A stretch of 64,000 nt of DNA from an uncultured Oscillospiraceae bacterium (GCA_910589395.1 CAJUTL010000005.1:16371-80370), one strand, 5' to 3'; numbered from the stretch's first letter, positions 48,459 to 58,080 are shown. Notes: generated from the letters alone by a model not told the origin. Made by a program: numbers and translations.

Positions 48459-49292
48459 ATGATAAAGCTTTTGGCCTTTGATTTGGACGGCACCACCATT
48501 ACAGAGCACAAACACCTTTCCCTAGGCAACAGGGAAGCGCTGCTGGCGGCGGCGGAGAAAGGTGTTGTTTTGGTTCCGGCCACCGGGCGCATGAAAAGTT
48601 TTCTGCCGGAGGAGATCACGGCCCTGCCCGGGGTGCGGTACGCTATTACCTCCAACGGCGCGGCGGTTTACGACCTTTTGGAGGATCGGGCGGTGCATGA
48701 AAGCCTGATCCCCAACGAAAAGGCCCGTCAGGTTCAGGAAATTTTGGAGGAGTACGATATTTTTATCGAATACTACCGAAACGGCGGCGCCATCACAAAA
48801 ACAGGCTATCCGGAGATGATGAGAACACATTTTGGACTGCCGGAATCCAAATGGCACTTTGTGAATGGCAAGGGATACTCCTTTACAGATAATTTCAGGG
48901 AAATGTTGAAGGAAACCGGGCTGTGTCCGGAAAAAATAAACCTTCCCTATTTGAAGGGCGGCCTGCGGGAGGAGCTGTGGGAGCGGCTGGAGGGCCTGGG
49001 CGGCCTGCGGCTGACCTCCTCGATCCCCGATAACATAGAGGTAAACGCGGAAAACGCCCACAAGGGCGCGGCGGTGCTGGCCCTGGCGGCTCAGCTGGGC
49101 GTTTCCCGGGAAGAGATCCTGACCATCGGGGACAACGGCAACGATGTGACCATGCTGAAAGCCGCCGGCTGTTCCGTGGCGGTGGAAGACGCCTCCCCGG
49201 AAGCCCTGGCCGCCGCGAAATACATCACCGCCGCCCATGACCGGGACGGGCTGGCAAAAGCGATCGAAAGGCATATACTGCTCAGAGGTTAA
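48459..49292 (+). CDS. HAD superfamily hydrolase (Cof type)
   Basis: 277 residues of the Cof/YbjI-type HAD phosphatases. Motif I is LLAFDLDGTT, motif II YAITSNGAAVY, the Lys of motif III precedes GAAVLALAAQLGVSREEI, and motif IV is TIGDNGNDVTMLKAAG. These enzymes remove phosphate from sugar phosphates or nucleotides; the substrate is not known. The ATG at 48459 follows AGAGAGAAGAG. Confidence 0.88.
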   Translation: MIKLLAFDLDGTTITEHKHLSLGNREALLAAAEKGVVLVPATGRMKSFLPEEITALPGVRYAITSNGAAVYDLLEDRAVHESLIPNEKARQVQEILEEYDIFIEYYRNGGAITKTGYPEMMRTHFGLPESKWHFVNGKGYSFTDNFREMLKETGLCPEKINLPYLKGGLREELWERLEGLGGLRLTSSIPDNIEVNAENAHKGAAVLALAAQLGVSREEILTIGDNGNDVTMLKAAGCSVAVEDASPEALAAAKYITAAHDRDGLAKAIERHILLRG

Positions 49293-49439
49293 CTGCGAGA
49301 GAAGAGCCCCCAGGATATGCTTCTCCGAGTTTTGCCACCGCCTGCGGGAGAACGCGCTGGAAAATAAGTGCAAGGGAAAGCGGTAAAACGGTGCGGATCC
49401 CCTCTTGTGAAAAAAGGCGTAAAAATCTTTTTCCCCCAC

Positions 49440-49480
49440 TTGACAAGGGGTTACTACCTTTTTATAATATGTTATAACAT
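49440..49480 (+). promoter_or_regulatory. Promoter and palindromic operator of the sugar cluster
   Basis: TTGACA (49440-49445), 17 bases, TATAAT (49463-49468), with the palindrome ATGTTATAACAT (49469-49480) directly after the -10. A repressor here would overlap the transcription start. The GntR protein encoded at 52412 is the natural candidate. Confidence 0.65.
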
Positions 49481-49515
49481 TATGATATTATGACTTTAGA
49501 AAGGCGGAGAGGCAA

Positions 49516-50295
49516 ATGGAATTCTATCCCGGGTTTCCCATTTCAGCAGTGACAGAGCCTATGGGGTTTCATTATGGGGAAGGGGCCTATGGGCCGGAGC
49601 CTGAGCTGCGGAGGCTGGACGCCATCAGAGCTTCTCTTTTGGAGCCTCGGTGCCAGGGGCCGGAGAACGTGTACTGCATTGCTATGGACGTGGGGCTTTC
49701 CGAGGACCGCTCCGATCTGCTTGCCCGAAATCTGCTGTACGGGGCGGTGACCTACGCCAAGGGCAGCCTCGGCAGAGAGCCCGTCCGGTCTCAGGGCCAT
49801 ATTCATGCCGTTTCCCCCTCCTGTGGGGCCTCCACCTGCGAGGTGTATGAGATCTGGGACGGTGAGGCCTGCATTTACATGCAGGAAAGCGGCGGGGACG
49901 ATGCGGGGAACTGCTATGCCGTGACCGGAAGGCCGGGAGATGTGATCATCGTTCCGCCGGACTGGGTGCACGCCACCGTAAACCTGGACCCCAAAAGGAG
50001 CATGACCTTCGGCGCCTGGTGCGTGCGGGATTACGGCTTTGTCTACGATGAGGTGCGCCGCCACGGCGGGATCGCTTATTTCCCGCTGCTGTCAGAGCGG
50101 GACGGCATTGTCTGGGAGCCCAACCAAAGCTATTCCAGCGCCCGCCTGACCGTAAAGCCCGCCCGCGCCTATGAGGACTTTGGCCTGCGCCCTGGCGTGC
50201 CGATCTATCAGCAATACCGGGATGACCCGGCGCTTTTTGAGTTTGTCACCCAGCCCCGGAAATTTTCACAGCTTTGGGAGAACTACAGGCCGTAA
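49516..50295 (+). CDS. Cupin-type glucose-6-phosphate isomerase, copy 1
   Basis: 259 residues of the cupin phosphoglucose isomerase family, unrelated to the classical enzyme. The metal site is visible as SQGHIHAVSP (two His), CEVYEIWDGEA (Glu) and PPDWVHATVN (His). It interconverts glucose-6-P and fructose-6-P. It is the first gene after the cluster promoter; the next gene is separated by a repeat block. AAGGCGGAGAGG precedes the ATG. Confidence 0.82.
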   Translation: MEFYPGFPISAVTEPMGFHYGEGAYGPEPELRRLDAIRASLLEPRCQGPENVYCIAMDVGLSEDRSDLLARNLLYGAVTYAKGSLGREPVRSQGHIHAVSPSCGASTCEVYEIWDGEACIYMQESGGDDAGNCYAVTGRPGDVIIVPPDWVHATVNLDPKRSMTFGAWCVRDYGFVYDEVRRHGGIAYFPLLSERDGIVWEPNQSYSSARLTVKPARAYEDFGLRPGVPIYQQYRDDPALFEFVTQPRKFSQLWENYRP

Positions 50296-50309
50296 GGGCA
50301 GATTTGAAT

Positions 50310-50640
50310 TTGGAATGAGGAATTAAGGGCAAGAGCTTAGTTCGACAAATTGGAATTTAGCGAACTAACAAATAGCAGAAACTCCTTGCCTTTCTCGCCT
50401 GTCAGCTCGGTTGCTGTGCCCCGGTGGGGCACGCCCAGCAACGACCGAGTTGACAAACGAGAACGGGTCAGAACGGTTGCTGTGCCCCACCGGGGCACAG
50501 CAACCCTTTCAGGGGAGCCAAGGGTATGCGCTAAACTATAATTTACCGAACGTTGCTTGCAACGCTTGTGCTCCTGCTCTTAATTCCTCATTGCTCATTG
50601 TATCTGCCACCCTTGCCCTTTTCTAAAAAACAACTAAATT
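50310..50640. repeat. Composite intergenic repeat block 9
   Basis: Modules: AATGAGGAATTAAGG (50314-50328), AAATTGGAATTTAGC (50346-50360), CCTTTCTCGCCTGTCAGCTC (50388-50407), two copies of GTTGCTGTGCCCC...GGGGCACGC/AGC (50411-50440 and 50474-50505), CTAAACTATAATTTACCG (50531-50548) and TTCCTCATTGCTCATTG (50585-50601). It interrupts the sugar cluster. Confidence 0.72.
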
Positions 50641-50654
50641 TTGAAAGGAAGCGA

Positions 50655-52409
50655 ATGGGCTTTATGAATTACTGCAAAAATCCCGTTTATCACAGCAAAA
50701 CGGAAACCACTCAGGCCTGGGCCGGGTATCCGGCCATTCTGGAGGCTTTGTCCCGGAAGGTGACCGCGTGTTTGGAGGAAAAGGGCTCCTGCCTTTTGGC
50801 GGTGGACACCTACCCCGGAGTGGACGAGGCGGAGCTTTTGGAGGCCCTTTCCACTCTTCAGCCCGCGCTGTTTCTGGATATGAGGGAGGCCCTTTGCCCG
50901 AAGGAGGAGTTTGCGAAACGGATCGCGCCGTTTTTGACGGACGACCGGGTGTTTGGGCGTATGTATTTCGGCACGCTGCGGGATTTTCAGGTGGAGGAAA
51001 AGCTGGAGGCCCTAAGGCGGCAGGCGAAGGAGGCCTCCGGCCTGGTGCTCGTATTCGGCTTTGGCGCAGGGTCTCTTTTGGAGCCGGATCTGCTCCTGTA
51101 TGCAGATGTTTCCCGCTGGGAGCTTCAGCTGCGGTACCGCCGGGGCATGACCAACTACTATACGGATAATCCCAAAGAGGATAACCTGAAAAAGAACAAA
51201 CAGGGCTACTTCTTTGAATGGAGGATCGGCGATAAGCAGAAGCGCCAGGTATTTGACCGCTTTGATTTTTATCTCGATACAAACAAAAAGGGCGAGCCCG
51301 CCATGGCGGCGGGGGACTGCTATCGACGAGCCCTTGCGGAGATCACCCAAAGGCCCTTCCGCACCGTGCCGTATTTTGACCCCGGCGTGTGGGGCGGCCA
51401 GTGGATGAAGAAGGTCTGCGGATTGGATCCGGAGGAAAAAAACTATGCCTGGTCCTTTGACGGCGTGCCGGAGGAAAACAGCCTGTATCTGGAAATTGGC
51501 GGCGTTTTGCTGGAAACCCCTGCCATGAACCTGGTGCTGTACCGCCCGGTAGAGCTTCTGGGGCCTCAGGTATACGCCCGGTTCGGCGCGGAATTCCCCA
51601 TCCGCTTTGATTTTCTCGATACCATGGGCGGGCAGAACCTGAGCTTGCAGGTACACCCGCTGACCGATTACATTCACAACCAGTTCGGCATGAACTATAC
51701 CCAGGACGAAAGTTACTATATTCTGGACGCGGAGGAGGGGGCCGAGGTCTATCTGGGTCTGAAGGAGGGTATTTGCCCCCGGGAAATGATAAACGACCTG
51801 AAAATTGCCCAAACCGGGGAAAAGCCCTTTGACGCCGGCCGATACATCAACCGGTTCCCCGCCAAAAAGCACGACCATTTTTTGATTCCCGCCGGAACGG
51901 TGCATTGCTCCGGAAGTGGCTGCATGGTGCTGGAAATCAGCGCCACCCCCTACATTTTCACCATGAAGCTGTGGGATTGGGGCCGCCTGGGGCTGGACGG
52001 CAGGCCCCGCCCCATTCATATCGAGCACGGGGAAAAGGTGATCCAGTGGGACAGACAGACCCGGTGGGTGGAGGAAAACCTGGTCAGCCCCACCTATACC
52101 ATACGGGAAACAGAGGATTATAAGGAAGAGCACACCGGGCTGCACGAGCTGGAGTTCATTGAGACCCGGCGGTATGAGATCAAAACCGCCTGTCCCTTAG
52201 ATACCTGCAATAACGTGAATATGCTGAACCTCGTGGAGGGTGAGGCCGCTGTGATTGAAAGCCCCGTGGGCGCCTTTGAGCCCTTTGAAATACACTATGC
52301 GGAAACCTTTATCCTTCCGGCGGCGGCAGGGAAATATACTATTCGTCCCATAGAGGGACAGCCGGTGAAGGTGATCCGCGCCTATGTGAGAACGCCGAAG
52401 GGAGACTGA
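50655..52409 (+). CDS. manA: Class I mannose-6-phosphate isomerase with long N-terminal extension
   Basis: 584 residues. The C-terminal part (from about 240) is a zinc-dependent phosphomannose isomerase: MGGQNLSLQVHPLTDY (Gln, His), YTQDESYYIL (Glu) and FLIPAGTVHCSGSG (His). The first 230 residues (LAVDTYPGVDEAELLEALST; YRRGMTNYYTDNPKEDNLKK) are extra and resemble a degenerate P-loop/nucleoside-kinase-like domain, without a clear Walker A. Such two-part proteins occur in gut Firmicutes; the role of the extension is not known. GAAAGGAA precedes the ATG; GntR follows 2 bases later. Confidence 0.8.
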   Translation: MGFMNYCKNPVYHSKTETTQAWAGYPAILEALSRKVTACLEEKGSCLLAVDTYPGVDEAELLEALSTLQPALFLDMREALCPKEEFAKRIAPFLTDDRVFGRMYFGTLRDFQVEEKLEALRRQAKEASGLVLVFGFGAGSLLEPDLLLYADVSRWELQLRYRRGMTNYYTDNPKEDNLKKNKQGYFFEWRIGDKQKRQVFDRFDFYLDTNKKGEPAMAAGDCYRRALAEITQRPFRTVPYFDPGVWGGQWMKKVCGLDPEEKNYAWSFDGVPEENSLYLEIGGVLLETPAMNLVLYRPVELLGPQVYARFGAEFPIRFDFLDTMGGQNLSLQVHPLTDYIHNQFGMNYTQDESYYILDAEEGAEVYLGLKEGICPREMINDLKIAQTGEKPFDAGRYINRFPAKKHDHFLIPAGTVHCSGSGCMVLEISATPYIFTMKLWDWGRLGLDGRPRPIHIEHGEKVIQWDRQTRWVEENLVSPTYTIRETEDYKEEHTGLHELEFIETRRYEIKTACPLDTCNNVNMLNLVEGEAAVIESPVGAFEPFEIHYAETFILPAAAGKYTIRPIEGQPVKVIRAYVRTPKGD

Positions 52410-52411
52410 GA

Positions 52412-53176
52412 ATGAAAAGCCTGGATTACGGAAAGGGCGCGCCGCCCTTATACATGCAGATCTATCAGGATCTGAAGGAAAAGATCGCAGGAAAGGAATA
52501 CGAATACGGGCAAACGCTTCCCACAGAGGCGGAGCTGCAGGAGCATTACGGCGTAAGCCGCATTACGATCCGGCAGGCTTTTTCCTCTCTGGAGCAGGAG
52601 GGGCTGGTGGTGCGCACCCGGGGAAAGGGAACCATTGTGGCCCGGCAGCAGGTCATTGAAGAGCTGTTGACCAGCATCAAAAGCTTTACCGAGGAAATGC
52701 GGGAGCGCAATATGGCGCCGGGAACGAAATTTGCCCAGTGCAGTCAGACAGAGGCCGACGAAGAGCTGGCAGAGCTCTTTTCCTGTAAAGTGGGAGACCC
52801 TTTGTATCATATCCGCCGGGTCAGGACCGCCAACGACCGGGTGATCGTTCTCTTTGACACCTACCTTTCCGGCAAAGCGGAGCTGCCGCTGGAGGACAGC
52901 CGGTATTACGGCTCTCTGTATCAGCTGCTGGAGGATTGCGGTATGCACCTGCCGGTGGGGATCGAGGAGCGGTTCGAGGCCATTGTGGCGGACGAAGAGC
53001 TGGCGGCCGCCTTAGCGCTGAAGCCGGGAGCCCCTATCATGCGGCGTACCAGGATCGCCTTTGATAATGATCTGAACGTACAGGAATACACTCGCTCCTT
53101 TTACGACGCTTCCCGGTATGCCTACGTGGTTTACGCAGGCGTTACGGATAAACCGGGGGGAGCGGCCGATCAATAG
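52412..53176 (+). CDS. GntR family regulator (HutC/UTRA type)
   Basis: 254 residues. The winged-helix domain is PPLYMQIYQDLKEKIAGKEY and LPTEAELQEHYGVSRITIRQ, with VVRTRGKGTIVARQQ closing it; the UTRA effector domain follows (about 90-245). HutC-type regulators bind sugar phosphates or amino sugars. It lies inside the sugar cluster 2 bases after manA, so it probably controls the cluster through the palindrome at 49469-49480. Confidence 0.88.
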   Translation: MKSLDYGKGAPPLYMQIYQDLKEKIAGKEYEYGQTLPTEAELQEHYGVSRITIRQAFSSLEQEGLVVRTRGKGTIVARQQVIEELLTSIKSFTEEMRERNMAPGTKFAQCSQTEADEELAELFSCKVGDPLYHIRRVRTANDRVIVLFDTYLSGKAELPLEDSRYYGSLYQLLEDCGMHLPVGIEERFEAIVADEELAAALALKPGAPIMRRTRIAFDNDLNVQEYTRSFYDASRYAYVVYAGVTDKPGGAADQ

Positions 53177-53244
53177 CTCTTGCGAAACGACCCGGCCCTG
53201 CCGGGAATTTATAGCCACACACCAACTCTTTGGAGGAGAAATCT

Positions 53245-54366
53245 ATGAGTTTGCAATTTGACAAAGCTACAAAGGAACTGTTCCGGATCGAAAAGCCCTT
53301 CGCCATTACCATGTGGGAATTTTCCTGGATCGAGCGGCGATGGCCCGGCGCAGGGTATGAGGACTGGGATCAGGCTTTAACAGAGCTGACCGACCGGGGC
53401 TATGACGCCGTGCGTATTGACGCGTTCCCCCATCTGATGGCCTGGGACGCCCACAGGGAGTGGACGCTGAAGCCCGTATGGAATTTGCAGACCTGGGGAA
53501 GCCAGTCTGTAAATAAGATCACCCTGCACGATGATTTTCGGGATTTTCTGAAAGCCTGCCGCCGCCACAAGGTACGGGTAGGGCTTTCCACCTGGTTCCG
53601 GGAGGATCTGGACAACACCAGAATGAGCATTCTCACGCCGAAGGACCATGCCGATATCTGGATCAAGACCCTGGATTATATCAAAGCGTGGGGTGAGCTG
53701 GACAATATTCTCTATGTGGATCTCTGCAACGAATGGCCCCTGAGCGCCTGGGCCCCCTTCTTTACAAAATATTGCGGCGACCGGCCGGGGCGCTCCACGG
53801 AGGCCCTTGCCATTGAGTGGATGCGGGGAGCCACCGCGGAGCTCAGAAAGGCGTATCCTGGGATCCCCCTGACCTTCTCCTCCTGCGGGCACATTACCGA
53901 TCTCGATCTGGATGTAAGCTGTCTTGATTTCCTTGAGCCTCATATCTGGATGGCCCAGGCCAGCGAGTTTTATGAGAAGGTGGGGTATGATTACGGCCGG
54001 TTTGACGATACCGGCTATACCAATCTTGCCCTAAACGGAGAGCGGATCTATCGGGAGTCCAAGGAGCACTACGACCGCTGTCTGGTGGAGGAGATAGAGC
54101 GCGCGGCGGAGTGGTCCCGGCGTTCCGGCAAGCCGCTGGTCACCACGGAATGCTGGTCTATCGTGGACTATAAGGATTGGCCTCTGCTGAACTGGAACTG
54201 GATATTGGATCTGAATGAGCTGGGAGTAAAAACCGCCGCCGCCACAGGACGCTGGGCCGGTATGGGCACCAGCAATTTCTGCGGCCCGCAGTTTGTAGGC
54301 ATGTGGCGGGAAAAGGATTGGCACAGCGAGTTGACCGGCGTGATCCGCAATTCTGAATGGAAGTAA
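53245..54366 (+). CDS. Cellulase-like TIM-barrel glycoside hydrolase
   Basis: 373 residues without a signal peptide. Acid/base and nucleophile candidates are in ILYVDLCNEWPLSAW (Glu after Asn, about residue 162) and PLVTTECWSIVDY (Glu, about 298), the clan GH-A layout seen in GH5-like families. Other blocks are ITMWEFSWIERRWPG and VRIDAFPHLMAWDAH. The intracellular location suggests action on imported short glycosides. GGAGGAG precedes the ATG at 53245. Confidence 0.78.
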   Translation: MSLQFDKATKELFRIEKPFAITMWEFSWIERRWPGAGYEDWDQALTELTDRGYDAVRIDAFPHLMAWDAHREWTLKPVWNLQTWGSQSVNKITLHDDFRDFLKACRRHKVRVGLSTWFREDLDNTRMSILTPKDHADIWIKTLDYIKAWGELDNILYVDLCNEWPLSAWAPFFTKYCGDRPGRSTEALAIEWMRGATAELRKAYPGIPLTFSSCGHITDLDLDVSCLDFLEPHIWMAQASEFYEKVGYDYGRFDDTGYTNLALNGERIYRESKEHYDRCLVEEIERAAEWSRRSGKPLVTTECWSIVDYKDWPLLNWNWILDLNELGVKTAAATGRWAGMGTSNFCGPQFVGMWREKDWHSELTGVIRNSEWK

Positions 54367-54377
54367 GAGAAACGAGA

Positions 54378-54941
54378 ATGGAAATAAAAAAGAGCACGGA
54401 ACGGTATGACCTGCAAACAGGACGCTTGGAAGGGGAAAACGCCTCTTTTTCTCAGAAAAAGCTTTTCCAGCTGGAAGGTGTTTTTGACGATGAGACGGCT
54501 TTCCGGGCAATGGACGGACAGCAGCTGGTGTATGAGGTCAGCTCTCATGCCGCTGTAAAGGAGGGGACTCCGGGCGGGCTGTTTTTCGGCACCAGCACCA
54601 TTCATCCCGGGAAAGTGGGAAACGAATACTTTATGACAAAGGGCCATTTCCACCAAAAACGGGAAGCGGCGGAATATTATTGGGGCATTTCCGGCGAGGG
54701 GCTCCTTCTTCTGATGGACGAAAACCGAAGCTGTACTGCGGAAAAGGTGGAGCAGGGTTCCCTGCATTACATCGGCGGGTACATTGCCCACCGGCTGGTC
54801 AACACTGGAAACGAAGACATGGTGGTGGGGGCCTGCTGGCCCTCTGACGCCGGGCACGATTACGGCTCTATTGAAACGGCGGGCTTTTCGGTCAGGGTAC
54901 TTTGTGAAAACGGGAAAGTCGTTTTCCAGGAAAGCAAGTAG
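54378..54941 (+). CDS. Cupin-type glucose-6-phosphate isomerase, copy 2
   Basis: 187 residues, the usual length of archaeal/bacterial cupin phosphoglucose isomerases. The metal site is TKGHFHQKREAAEYYWG (two His and Glu) and GGYIAHRLVN (His), and TSTIHPGKVGNEYFM is the family block. It is more canonical than copy 1 at 49516. The start at 54378 is 11 bases after the previous stop with AGAGAAACGAG upstream. Confidence 0.87.
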   Translation: MEIKKSTERYDLQTGRLEGENASFSQKKLFQLEGVFDDETAFRAMDGQQLVYEVSSHAAVKEGTPGGLFFGTSTIHPGKVGNEYFMTKGHFHQKREAAEYYWGISGEGLLLLMDENRSCTAEKVEQGSLHYIGGYIAHRLVNTGNEDMVVGACWPSDAGHDYGSIETAGFSVRVLCENGKVVFQESK

Positions 54942-54961
54942 CTTTCCGGAAAGGAGCGGTT

Positions 54962-55903
54962 ATGAATACCATTTCCATTGATTTGGGAGGCACCCGGGTA
55001 AAGCTTGGGGTGGTGTCTGAAGGCCGGGTGGTGGAATCCGCAAGGCTTGCTTCCAACTCCCAAAACGGATTCCAGCCTTTGATGCCGGAGCTGGAAAGGA
55101 TCTGCAAGGCCTGGCAGGAGCAGTATGAAATTTCCAGGATGGGGATCGCCTTTCCCAGCCTGGTGGATGTGGATAAGAAGCAGGTGCTGGGCCACAACAA
55201 TAAATTCGCGGACTGTGTGGGCTTTGATTTGGAGGGCTGGGTGAAAGCCTCCTTCAGCCTGCCCATGGTGCTGGAAAACGACGCCAATGCCGCAGCCCTG
55301 GGAGAACTGGGCTATGGTGCCGCCCGGGATACGGAGAATTTCGTATTGATGATCCTGGGCACCGGCATTGGCACCGCGGCCGTGATGGACGGAAGGCTGC
55401 TTCGGGGAAAGCATTACCAGGCGGGCGTTCTCTTCGGGCATATTCCCTTACAGCGGAACGGCCGCCCCTGCGAGGGCTGCCCTGGCGTGGGCTGTGCCGA
55501 GGCCCAGGCAAGCACCTGGGCGCTGAAGCATATGGTAGCCGAGGCCGCGCTGGAAAGTCCCTTAAAGCGGGAGCCCACCATGAATTTTGAGGTGCTTCAG
55601 CGCCATTACCGCGCGGGGGACAGGCTGGCAAAGGAAATTTTTGAGGAATGCTGTGAGTATTGGAGCAGCTGCCTGATCGCCCTGATCCACGCCTATGACC
55701 CGGAGGTGGCGGTACTCAGCGGCGGCGTGCTGAATTGGGGGCCGGAGCTGACGGAGCGCATCATTCAAACAGTGGAACAGCGTGTCTGGACGCCCTGGGG
55801 GAAGCTTCGCTTCCGTACCGCGGAAGCTCCGGAACGATCTGTGCTGCTGGGACTGCATTATCTCAATGAAAAACAGGCGGAAAAGGAGAAAAAAGCTTTA
55901 TGA
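54962..55903 (+). CDS. ROK family sugar kinase
   Basis: 313 residues. The phosphate motif is ISIDLGGTRVKLGVV; the catalytic Asp is in VLENDANAAALGE; the ATP motif is LMILGTGIGTAAV; and the zinc-binding ROK signature appears as CEGCPGVGCAEAQAS. It lacks a DNA-binding domain, so it is a kinase, probably for glucose, mannose or a related hexose. It feeds the isomerases in this cluster and overlaps the following GH42 gene (ATGA). Confidence 0.88.
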   Translation: MNTISIDLGGTRVKLGVVSEGRVVESARLASNSQNGFQPLMPELERICKAWQEQYEISRMGIAFPSLVDVDKKQVLGHNNKFADCVGFDLEGWVKASFSLPMVLENDANAAALGELGYGAARDTENFVLMILGTGIGTAAVMDGRLLRGKHYQAGVLFGHIPLQRNGRPCEGCPGVGCAEAQASTWALKHMVAEAALESPLKREPTMNFEVLQRHYRAGDRLAKEIFEECCEYWSSCLIALIHAYDPEVAVLSGGVLNWGPELTERIIQTVEQRVWTPWGKLRFRTAEAPERSVLLGLHYLNEKQAEKEKKAL

Positions 55904-58004
55904 AACACAAGGAAGCAAAAGAATATTTGGGCTGTCAGCTGTGGGTGGAGCCCACCAACAGCCCGGAACGGGTGGACAGCCTGGTAAAAGAGGCGGCGGA
56001 AAGCGGCCTGGGGTGGCTGCGCATTTTTCTGACTGTGGCCCTGGATCGAGGCTCAGCCCGGCAAATGGGATTTCACAGTGTTCGATCTGGTATTTGACGC
56101 CTGCGAAAAATATGGGATCAAGGTAAAAGCCACATTGACGGCGAACTCCGGCCCCTGGCATATCGGCACGCCCTCGCTGCTTCATTCCCATACCGGGTTC
56201 CTGGACGAAAGCCAGTGGCCTGCCATGGCGCGCTATGTGGAACAATGTGTCACCAGGTACAAGGATCATCCAGCCTTGGGGCAGTGGATTCTGTGGAATG
56301 AGCCCTCCGCCGGAAAAGAGCGGGGAAGAGAGCACAGCGACCAGGCCCGCCGTCACTGGCAGGCCTGGCTGAAGGAAGCGTACCGGGGAGAGATCGGCGC
56401 TTTGAACACCCGCTGGCGTACAGGGTATCAAAGCTTTTCCGAGGCGCAGTTCCCCCACGAGATCATTCACCCGGCTCAAACCGGCAACAGCTGGGCTTCC
56501 TACCGCCCAGTGATGGACTATGACCGTTTTGCCATGAAATGGCTGGAATGGGAATTACAGCAGATCCAGGATCTGGTGCGGAAGTACGACGCCAAAACGC
56601 CTACCTGCATCAATCCCACGCCCCTGTTGGAAAATCAGGCCAATTCCGGCCTGGATCAGGAGGAGCTGGCCAAAATTGCAGATGTGGTAGGCGCAAGCTA
56701 TCACCCTGCCTGGCATTTTACCTTCTGTGACCGTGAGCTGTTCCCGGCGCTGATGTCCCTGGGTGTAAAGAAAACGGCTTCTCACCCCAGCGTGCGCAGG
56801 GTAGAGGTCACCGAGGTGCAGTGCGGGAACACCCTGAGCTCGTCTACACGCCCCTCCGATGTGGAGCCCGCGGAGCTGGCGCGGTTCTGCCTTTCCGGCA
56901 TTTTCGCCGGGGCGGAATCCGTTACCGGCTGGTTCTTGAACCAGCGCACCTATGACTGCGAGGCCGGAGATTGGGGCCTGCTGGACAACAACGACCGGCA
57001 GACAGGCCGCAGCAGAATGATGAAAAAGGTGCGGGACGTCATGGAAACGGTGGATCGCGTTACGGGGGGGTTATACGCCCCTGGAAAGCGATGTGCTGGT
57101 AGCCTTTGACCAGGATTCTCAAATCGTAGAGGTGCCCGACAGTGAACGCGGATCCGACGTAAAGGGCCGCCGGGTGCATGATGGAGCCTATGGCGGAGCC
57201 ATGCTCACTGCCCGGCTGATGCAGAGCGGTGTAAACGCCTCTCAATGCAGGCTTACGGATATTCCCTGTGAAAAAAGTGCCGGAAAAACCCTGTTTTTAT
57301 CCTATCTGGTAGCCTGGTCTCCGGAAAACGCCCAAAAGGTGCTGGCCTTTGCGGAAAACGGCGGCGCGGTGGTGCTGGACGCCACCACCGGGCGAAAAAC
57401 GCCGGACGCCGCCATGTACTGCCCCTGGCCCGGCGGTCTGGCAGGGGTCATCGGCATGACGGCCTCTGACCTGGAAACCGACTATAACGGCTACGAGCTT
57501 TCCCTGTTTGGCGAGCCTGCGGGCAAGTGGCTGTTGACCCGGATCGTTCCCACCTTCGCACCGGGCGCGCCCTGGGCCGCCTGGGACAATATCTGTTTCC
57601 AAAAGGACGGCGCACCCCTTGTGTGGGAGCGGCCCCTCGGAGCCGGAAGGTTTGTGCTGGTAAACGGTATGATGGGCCCCTCCGCCATCTATGAGCAGGA
57701 AAACCAGCTGGGGCTGAAGTACGTTTTGAGCAGATTGACCGCCGGTTCTCTTTTGCCGGTTCGTCCCGTCGCCTTTGAGCAGGGAGCCCATGCCCTGCTT
57801 CTCGTCTGCGAAACGGGAAGCCTGACCGCGGTTTTGGCAAATTCCGGAGCCTGGCGGCAGGGCAGAACATTACAGCTCATCGCCCCGGCTGGGGAATATA
57901 CCGACCTTTGGACAGGAGCAGCCGTGCGGGTACCCGGTACCGGGCGCGTTTCCCTTCCGGCGGAGGACGGCGTGGTTTTGCTGTGGAAGAAGAACGGCCG
58001 TTAG
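55900..58004 (+). pseudogene. GH42 beta-galactosidase-like gene with two frameshifts
   Basis: Three reading frames together encode about 700 residues, the normal GH42 length. Part 1 (55900-56040) reads MKHKEAKEYLGCQLWVEPTN. Part 2 (to about 57070) contains the acid/base in QWILWNEPSAGK, the nucleophile candidate in VEVTEVQCGN, and the GH42 block YRGEIGALNTRWRTGYQSFS. Part 3 (to 58004) has the trimerisation-like and C-terminal domains. One extra base near 56031-56037 breaks the first junction: the next frame reads WPWIEAQPGKWDFTVFDLVF. At the second, a run of seven G (57064-57070) would need eight to continue VTGGVIRPLESDVLVAF. These are recent lesions, sequencing errors or slippage-controlled expression. 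Confidence 0.75.
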
Positions 58005-58033
58005 TCATCAGAGGCTGGTTGTTATCGTCAAAA

Positions 58034-58080
58034 GGAGCAGGGCGTAAGGGCAGGAAGCGTGCTCTTACGCCTCTTTTCTT
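58034..58080 (+). terminator. Terminator after the GH42 gene
   Basis: GGCGTAAG/CTTACGCC stem with a 15-base loop, followed by TCTTTTCTT. Confidence 0.6.

Noticed and set aside
51012..52145. 377-residue minus-strand frame opposite manA
   Set aside because: Shadow frame in GC-rich coding DNA; the plus-strand product has zinc-site motifs.
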